Source: Cornus controversa (Eukaryota; Streptophyta; Magnoliopsida; Cornales; Cornaceae). Taken from it: DNA of 64,000 nucleotides. The notes below the pieces were generated by a model. The model had not been told where the DNA came from and searched no databases. It worked only from the letters and a program-made list of their open reading frames with translations. The position numbers were made by a program, and so were the translations under genes. Positions 57,541 to 64,000 of this stretch are shown piece by piece. The stretch lies in NCBI GenBank assembly GCA_026545225.1, contig CM048847.1:9728501-9792500 (forward strand), written 5' to 3'. How positions within the stretch are numbered: position 1 is the stretch's first letter; each line of letters starts with the position of its first letter.

Positions 57541-58655
57541 TGTCGTTGCTTCTATACACTTCGTACAAAAATAAAACCTGCAAAACTCTACTAAAAATTG
57601 TATAGTAATAATCAGGGTTGAACCACTCTCAAGTGAGATTTCGAATGAGTTCAAATTCACACACTAATTTATGGAATGCAAATTATTTTTTTTAAAACAT
57701 TTTTTATTTTGGAATTATAATAAATAAATAAAACTATACTAATAAAATAAATCTCAAGGGAAAGGAATCCGCCACCACGAATCCACATAAATAAATTTTC
57801 TATTATTCTTATATGATTTTTCCTCTAATAAACAATACACTTCACCAATCCAATTACAACTTGAAAAGATGAAGAAAAATATGACAAAAAAAGCAAACTT
57901 GATTATATATGAGAGTACTTTTTTACTTAATATGTTGCACATTTGCTAGGTAAATAGAGGTAGGCATTCTTCGAATTACCATTATTTGGCAAACACGAAC
58001 AATCCTCCCTCTAATTTTCTTTTGAAAATAAAAACTCAAAATAGAAGAATAAAAGAATACTCTTGGGAGGAAAATATATATATAAGAATATAAAAGAACT
58101 TACTTATATTTCATTATAGTGGCTTCATCACTCCCTTGAGAGGTGTGTTTACAAGAAAAGAAAATAAATACAAGAAAATATTTTTAACTACACTTTATTT
58201 TTTTCTACAATTTCTAGCTCTCTTCACCATCCCCTAAGACCCCCTATTTATAGAGTTAGAGGGGAATGGTTTAGGTAGAAAAAATTTAAAAATACAAAAT
58301 TTAAATACAAAAATACAAAATACAAAATTTTGAATTTAAATATCTAATATTTAATCTCCATATCTTCAATTTGAATTCTGGACTATAGACGTGGCCGTGT
58401 AAAAAATATTTCACAAAGTTTGAACTTGAGACCTCTTGTGGAGTACATTACATAGAATACCATCTCTTCTACAATTTTTCTTATGTTCATCTTTGGCTAT
58501 ACATATCATTTTCAGCCATTTTTTACTGCTTTTTTCTCATTTGGAAATCAACCCCTATAAACATAAAATGCAAAGATAAGAACATTTAAATAAATTAAAA
58601 TGGTAATTAAAGACTTATTTTGATATATAAAATAGTAAGTTTTGTACACTTATCA
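57541..58655 (-). repeat. Athila-3 3' LTR
   Basis: About 1.1 kb, minus strand TGATAAGTGTACAAAAC..CGACA, preceded by a polypurine tract (TCGTTTGGGGGTAATT, 58656-58671). The start TGATAAG and the tract resemble those of Athila-2. The left end is inferred from TG at 57541 and from where the Athila-2 pol frame stops. The element has no second LTR for comparison. Confidence 0.6.
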
Positions 58656-60313
58656 AATTACCCCCAAACGAGCTTTTGCTAGTCCTCTAAGAAATACAAG
58701 CAAAAGAGATTAGTGCACAAAATTGCTACTTTTATTTAACTCCAAACTAAAGTTGTGCCACTTTTGTAGGTTGTTCTCAATTGCATTTACCATATGCAAT
58801 AAGGCCTTAAACCCCTAGGTTACCCCTAGTGGACAAGCTATAGCCTCGTGAGGGTTTCAGTGATTATACCCACAAACATCAAAAAATGGTAATTAACACT
58901 CAAAGATTTTTTTCCATTAATGAGTATAAATCAAGAATAAATCAATCATTCCACTTTAGTACGTAATAAAAATTAAAATAAAAGATTAAATAATATTCAA
59001 AAGTTAATAAAAATTCATTACTATTCTTGCCTAAAAGTGTGTGTGTCAATAGCCACCAATAATATAATTCTCAATTTTAAAGCAACAGCATTTCAGATTT
59101 TCTTAGAAAATTAGCTTTGATTTCAAATCTCACTTATGATATTTCACTCAAAATTGAACACTAAGAGATTAGCTAATTTTGCACTTAAGCATATGTGAGT
59201 AGAATAATGTAAAAACAAATGCAAATTAGCTCACATATTTTTCAATGAAGAACAATTTTTTCAAGAAAATGCATATGGTCTCATGAAAGGAATGTCAAAT
59301 ATTAAGAATTTATACCACACAACAATATAGCTCAGTCATTTTCGTATCCAAACTATACTATCCTTCGGATCAAAAAGGACTTTTATTAGGATGTAACTTT
59401 AGATAGAAAAGGAAGATAAAAAAAAAAAAAAAAGTGATATTGATAATGAAAAGGTGTATTTGAGAATGCTTGGGAAAAACTAACTCACTTAAAGCATATT
59501 ACTTTCAACTTTTTCTTCCAAAATTTTGTCAATTGAATGCTTTCTATTTCACTTCTTTTTATATACACTTCTCAAAATTTCATCAACAATTATACTCCGT
59601 CTTTTTTTCTTTTCTTTTTTCACCCGCTTGTATATTGATCACATCCATTCTCGAAATACCTAAAAATGGTTATAAAAGAAAGGATGGACCAAAAAGCTTC
59701 ACTCATTATCACATCCATTCTCGAAAAATTGTAAAAAATATAGTTATAAAAGAAAGAATGGGCAAAAAGCTCAACTGATTAACAAATGATAATTCATAAC
59801 TAAGAAAGAAAAAAATTTGAAAGGCTCAAATAATAAAAGATAGCCTAAAATCATTTCTCAAGGATAGGTATAGTTCTTCAACATGCATGAGCTCAAACAA
59901 AAAATTATGTGGCATAACATGATGAATTCTTAATATTTGACCAAAAGAACAAAATAATGAGACTAATCAACAAAATTATGTGAATTTTAAGAAAAAACAG
60001 AGTAATTAGCATATAACCCTCAAAATAAAAAGAATGATACAGTACTTCACCGGGTTAAATCTCCACTTTTATTCGTCGGATCTTTAACATGCAGTCACTT
60101 ATCAATTTCAAATCGTATTACGGGACTTTAGTGACTTTTATTTTTTTTGAATTTTAAAAATTCATGAAATTGTTCTAACTGAAAGATAGGATAAAATCTT
60201 AACTTGTATGAACTTATTAATGCACTAAAACTTAAAGATTTTATTTTAAAATTTTATACACATTTAATATATAAAAAAATCAAATCATAGTGTGAAATCA
60301 AATAAAAAGCACG
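57541..60313 (-). mobile_element. Athila-3: truncated Athila-type element inserted in Athila-2
   Basis: A 3' LTR (57541-58655) and about 1.65 kb of 3' non-coding internal sequence, in the same orientation as Athila-2. It entered the Athila-2 protease/RT linker next to 57540. The internal part carries the shared blocks TAAACCCCTAGGTTACCCCT with AGTGGACAAGCTATAGCCTCGT (58808-58852). Its genes and 5' LTR are missing, and at 60313 it abuts the Athila-2 right LTR, so a deletion removed the rest of it along with Athila-2 gag and protease. Confidence 0.68.
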
Positions 60314-61150
60314 TGTTGTGTGCGGAATTTTGTAATTTATATTTACCACTCGCAATAGAATGAATCCTTGAAGGATAGGGCTCTAAGTTGAGGATGTCAA
60401 TCCTACAGAGACTACGTACGAATAATTCGCTAAAGGTCGAGGGTTGGTTCTCGTTTAAATCACAAACAAGTATGGTTGTTTTCTTACTCTACTTTAAAAG
60501 CATAAAAGATAATTAAAATACGAAGTTTGAGAGAAGAGTAAATGACTAGGGTTGAGACTTCACCACTAGCCTAGTAGAATGCCATACTTCTAATAAATTG
60601 GGGGAGTTCATACAATTGTGTTCTAAGTGGTGCAAATGCCTTGTGGGCTACAATGCTACCGTTAACAGGATACATGCACATAAAATACTATAATCCATCT
60701 TCGATACGTGTAAATTCCCTACCTACCTACTTACCTAAATACCTAATTAACTAAGTGTATCTAATTTACCATCTCTTAGCATTAACTATGCAAATCTAGT
60801 TATGCATGTTATAATGAAAACTAGTACCAAGCCATCACGTGTAGTCCTTGTGGAACTACAAGTGTTTGAAGATCAAAGTGCCTTCTTCTGCAATCCTTCA
60901 AATCTTCAGCTTCTCAACTCTGATTTTGACATGCCATTCACTATTCGTTGATGTGAACTTTCTATGAAGCACGATAGGATATAGGAATGCATTCTTGAAC
61001 TGATAAAGGAGTCAAATTGCGCCGAATTTTGAGTTTGAACCTGAAATCATCAAAAACAAAAAAACACGTAAAAATTATACAATATGTGCAACTATGGGAT
61101 TAAAATATATAAGTAAAGGTGCGAGAATGTCTAACATACAACGCTTATCA
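60314..61150 (-). repeat. Athila-2 right LTR, internally deleted
   Basis: 837 bases aligning with 49676-51043 except for a gap of about 530 bases at GAAGATCA|AAGTGCC, where the flanks share ATCA. The deleted part includes the GATGCATC dyads. The base next to it on the inner side is not a primer-binding site. Confidence 0.85.
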
Positions 61151-62227
61151 GCACGCCTAAGCCGACAAACCTGATGAGGCAAATGATCAAAACCTGGAGG
61201 AGGCTTTATATAAACTTCCTCGAGCAAATCACCATTGAGGAAGGCATTTTTGACATCCATCTGAAAAAGTTTCCAATGATGGGTAGCAGCCACAACAATA
61301 AGAGTACGAACAAAAGGAGGACGAGCAATAGGAGCAAAAGTCTCCTCATAATCAATGACATACTCCTGTGTGAACCCCCTTGCCACAAGTCGGGCTTTAT
61401 AGCGCTCAACAAACCCATCTGAATGAGTCTTGATTTTGTAGACCCATTTACTTCCAATGGCAGACTTCCCTGGAGGCAATTCAACTAAATCTCATGTATG
61501 AGTTTAGGCAAGTGCATCTAACTCTTCTTTCATTACTCGCTGCCATAAAGGGTTAGAGAAGGCCTCATGAAAAGTGTGAGCTTCATGAAGGGTTGCAAGA
61601 GCATGATAACAATGATAGTCATGAAGATGTGCAGGGGAGGTTCTTACCCGAGTAGATCGATGAGGATCCAAAGCAGTGGCAGCATTAGGAGCCTCAAGTG
61701 GGACAGATGATTGGAACTCAACTGCAAGAGGGTCAACCACATGTGATGAGCTAGAAAGGTCAACTGTATCTGATGAGCTAGCAAAAGAAGAATCTAGAAA
61801 AAGATCTAAAAATGTATGTAAAGAAGGAATAGAAAATTGGTCATTAGGAATACTAGTGAATTTGGATAAGGTATAAATATTTTATGTTCCCGAAAAATAA
61901 CATGATGAGAGACTCTAAGGCGTCTCACTATTAGATCATAACACCTATATTCCTTTTACTCAAGTCCATACCCAAGAAAACAATAGAGCTGAGCACGAGA
62001 TTGTAATTTTGTTCACTCATGAGGATAAAGAAAAACAAAACAAGCACACCCAAAAATTCTAAGATTACTGTAGTCAGGAACTTGCCCGTAAAGATGCTCA
62101 TAGGGTATGTGATTTTGTAAAAGTGGTGTAGGTACATGATTCATGGTATAGATAGCAGTGAGAGATGATTCGCCCTAAAAATATGATGGCACAGAAGAAG
62201 AAATGACAAGTGATCAAACTAAATCTA
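61151..62227 (-). pseudogene. Copia element B: integrase C-terminus and N-terminal half of reverse transcriptase
   Basis: From 62227 leftward: integrase tail words YTMNHVPTPLLQ, PYEHLYGQVPDYSNLRIFGC, CFLGYG and YRCYDLIVRRLRVSHHVIF; a linker with DPHRSTRVRTSPAHLHDYHC; EAFSNPLWQRVMKEELDALA. Then the 134-codon RT frame with GSKWVYKIKTHSDG, ERYKARLVARGFTQ and FQMDVKNAFLNGDLLEEV, ending at CRLRRA where Athila-2 is inserted. The upstream gag and most of integrase are lost at about 62227. Confidence 0.9.
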
Positions 62228-62362
62228 ATGTCATGCCCCGAAACCCTGACCGCCGGGACTCCCCCGGACCGATCCTGAATCCCGAGTGTGAACCCGTTCA
62301 CTTAACCCCATGAACAATCTCAATTACACTCAATACATTAGTATCAAGGTTTGATACCATGC
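62228..62362 (-). other. Leader fragment of a second Tekay/Del-like gypsy element
   Basis: Starts TGTCATGCCCCGAAACCC at the copia junction, reads CTCAATTACACTCAATAC, and ends with a primer-like word (minus strand GCATGGTATCAAACC) next to the LTR at 62363. It resembles the leader at 5570-5648 (CTCAATTACAATCTCACC, TTGGTATCAAATC). Confidence 0.55.
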
Positions 62363-62730
62363 TATAACACCCCGATTTCCAACTCTCGGAGAACCGGAGG
62401 TCAAACTGTCTATTTAGCCCAATAGGCCCTCATTCCCTGCGGAAGCTTAACCTAATTATTCCATATGAATGCACACAAATCCATCTTAACTAACCCCCAT
62501 GGGCCCTACATCAAATCACACACCTTAGTGAACATTTACTTGCCCACACTTTTAAGAATCACACACTTTCGAGCCTCAAAACTTTCTGTGTTTGGAATCT
62601 GGAACTAAGGCTTACACCATTGGATAGATAATCCAAAAATACTCAAGTTCAAAAAAAACCACGCTCAATTTCGATCTATAACGAAGAAATTACGTCGAAA
62701 TGAAGTTTTGGAAAAAGTTGTGAATCGTAA

Positions 62731-62948
62731 TCTCGATTGATGATGGAATCTCGATTGATCGAGATTCAAGCGAGATTTTCACCCTCTCTGGACCCCAGAC
62801 CTGCAATATCTCGATTGATCGAGATGGGGGTCTTGATTGATCGAAATTCCTCTTTCCTGGACTCTAAAAATCACCATAAATCATCACCCTTTCGATCAAT
62901 CGAAATGGGGGTTTCGATTGATCGAAATAGGCATCTCGATTAATCAAA
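62731..62948. repeat. Cluster of CTCGAT-TG-ATCGAG dyads in the second gypsy LTR
   Basis: Seven instances in 218 bases. The best is AATCTCGATTGATCGAGATT (62747-62766), a perfect inverted repeat with 9-base arms around TG. Others are ATATCTCGATTGATCGAGAT (62806), TTGATTGATCGAA, TTTCGATCAATCGAAA (62890), TTTCGATTGATCGAAA (62912) and two weaker ones. Confidence 0.9.
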
Positions 62949-63727
62949 ATGCACTACCCGGGACCTCCAACAACCCTATACATGGTTCATTTGAAGCCCA
63001 ATTAACATCCTATCATCCTAGAACCCCTCAAACAAGATTAATAACATAAATGAAAGGTTCCAACATCAATTTCACTCTCAAGATCACATCCATAATTGAA
63101 TCCATACACCAAAATGAATCATTTTCTTTCACAAACACCATTCATTCATAAGGGAAACATCATCAAATGAATCAAGTGCCGCCTTGGGCATTACATAAAT
63201 TAAACCGTTGTCTTTTCACACCCAACAAGTTTAAAATCCCATACATACATCCAAATTACATATGTCCAAAGTACAACCACAACTAAAAGGGAAGTCACAT
63301 GCCACAAGCCGGCATGGATAGCCACAAAAATGCTCAAAACTCAAAAGGTAGCAAAACCACCACTAGTGTTCCACTTGGACACTCATGTCCCATCCGTCAT
63401 CGGCGCTTTATCTGTAAAATATTTAGAATAAAGGGGTGAGCACCACTGCGGCTCAGTAGAGATACCCCAACCCACCTAAGTGCCGACTCGACATGACCTA
63501 CATGGATGCATGTCACAACATTTCACATATCATTCAACATACATCATGTTCACTCACAACAATGCATATATACATATAGGGATGCATTAAACACTTATCA
63601 TGCTTCATAATTCAAATGAAGGCAATAATCATACACTTGTCTCTCTCTCGGACTCAACCCGACATCCCAACATAATTCTTGACCGAATCATGAAATCGAG
63701 ACACTTTTTCACACCATTCCAATCCCG

Positions 63728-63980
63728 CCACCGAGTATTTACCTACTCCAAGGTGGATAGACCACCGTCACCGAGTATTTACCTACTCCAAGGTGACTTG
63801 GCCCCCTTTCTTTGAATTCCCACAGAGCATTTACCTACTCCAAGGTGAGCAAACCACAATCACCGAGTATTTACCTACTCCAAGGCGATTGGGCAACCTT
63901 TTTAGAATCCCCACCGAGTATTTACCTACTCCGAGGTGAGTAAACCACCGTCACCGAGTATCTACCTACTCTAAGGTGAC
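63728..63980. repeat. Tandem repeat CACCGAGTATTTACCTACTC (about 28 bp) in the LTR
   Basis: Six copies of CACCGAGTATTTACCTACTC followed by CAAGGTGA, starting near 63729, 63769, 63822, 63861, 63911 and 63952. Spacing alternates between about 40 and about 50 bases, so pairs form a higher-order unit of about 91-95 bases. The array probably continues past the window end. Confidence 0.9.
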
Positions 63981-64000
63981 GCAACCACTCCAACGCCCTC

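Larger units (their letters stand above)
49676..61150 (-). mobile_element. Athila-2: Athila-type gypsy element inserted in copia B, TSD GCACG
   Basis: LTRs at 49676-51043 and 60314-61150 both read TGTTGTGTGCGG..CTTATCA. The duplication GCACG flanks the whole insertion (49671-49675 and 61151-61155), and the copia RT codons rejoin across it. Minus-strand order: RT, RNase H, integrase, env-position ORF. Gag and protease are missing; the place is taken by a third, truncated Athila (57541-60313), whose end abuts the right LTR. Confidence 0.87.
62363..64000 (-). repeat. LTR of a second Tekay/Del-like gypsy element, cut by the window end
   Basis: Minus-strand LTR end ACTCTC..ATCGGGGTGTTATA next to the primer-like word. 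It shares the layout of the LTR at 5649-8069: CCCCG near the inner end, a GATTGATCGA dyad cluster some hundreds of bases in, then CAT-rich DNA. Sequence similarity outside these words is low, so it is a related but distinct family. The outer end lies beyond 64000. Confidence 0.65.

Noticed and set aside
61206..61484. Leucine-rich minus-strand frame next to the copia RT
   Set aside because: Out-of-frame shadow of the RT coding sequence; the hydrophobic run is an artefact of frame.
63728..63980. CRISPR-like array of 28-bp repeats
   Set aside because: A plant LTR tandem repeat: spacers are short, alternate in length and are themselves similar, and there is no cas gene or prokaryotic context.

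Overview
This window is nuclear DNA of a flowering plant, most likely a eudicot. It is AT-rich, its one clear multi-exon gene is interrupted by introns with GT..AG borders, it carries plant-specific gene families, and most of its length is nested, decayed LTR retrotransposons. Only two ordinary plant genes are supported: a five-exon tail-anchored ubiquitin-conjugating enzyme of the UBC32/UBE2J type (16716-20647, +), and a small secreted protein of the pectin methylesterase/invertase inhibitor type (26452-27015, -).

Layout. 1-1495 is the 3' end of a dead Ty1/copia element. It is fused directly to a dead Ty3/gypsy element of the Tekay/Del type read on the minus strand (integrase 1497 through gag about 5000, leader, PBS, long LTR 5649-8069). 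That gypsy LTR sits inside a tandem array of tiny LTR elements (TRIM, 8070-8597). 8600-14590 is non-coding and rich in tandem repeats, and holds two more TRIM insertions, one of them an inverted composite (11631-12681). 14590-28370 is the gene-bearing stretch. It contains a MITE in intron 2 of the E2 gene, a segmental duplication that copied the last 19 codons of the inhibitor gene, and a hAT-type MITE (28372-28891) with an 8-bp target duplication.

29360-47331 is a Tat-lineage gypsy element on the plus strand. It was split by a complete but reverse-transcriptase-less Athila-type element on the minus strand (Athila-1, 30138-41326), which in turn received a solo Cassandra-type LTR carrying 5S rRNA sequence (38135-38446). 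A TRIM (42079-42648) interrupts the Tat integrase. 48661-62227 is a second Ty1/copia element (minus), split by another Athila-type element (Athila-2, 49676-61150) that contains the remains of a third (Athila-3, 57541-60313). The window ends inside a second Tekay/Del-like LTR.

The most notable patterns are these. (1) Unrelated LTR families each carry a cluster of short dyads of the form CGAT-NN-ATCG in non-coding DNA, each family with its own central dinucleotide and flanks. (2) One TRIM/Cassandra family is present both with and without the 5S rRNA segment, and as solo LTR, complete element, tandem array and inverted composite. (3) The order of several insertions can be read from exact 5-bp target duplications. 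Lineage names rest on reading translated motifs by eye; no database search was possible.
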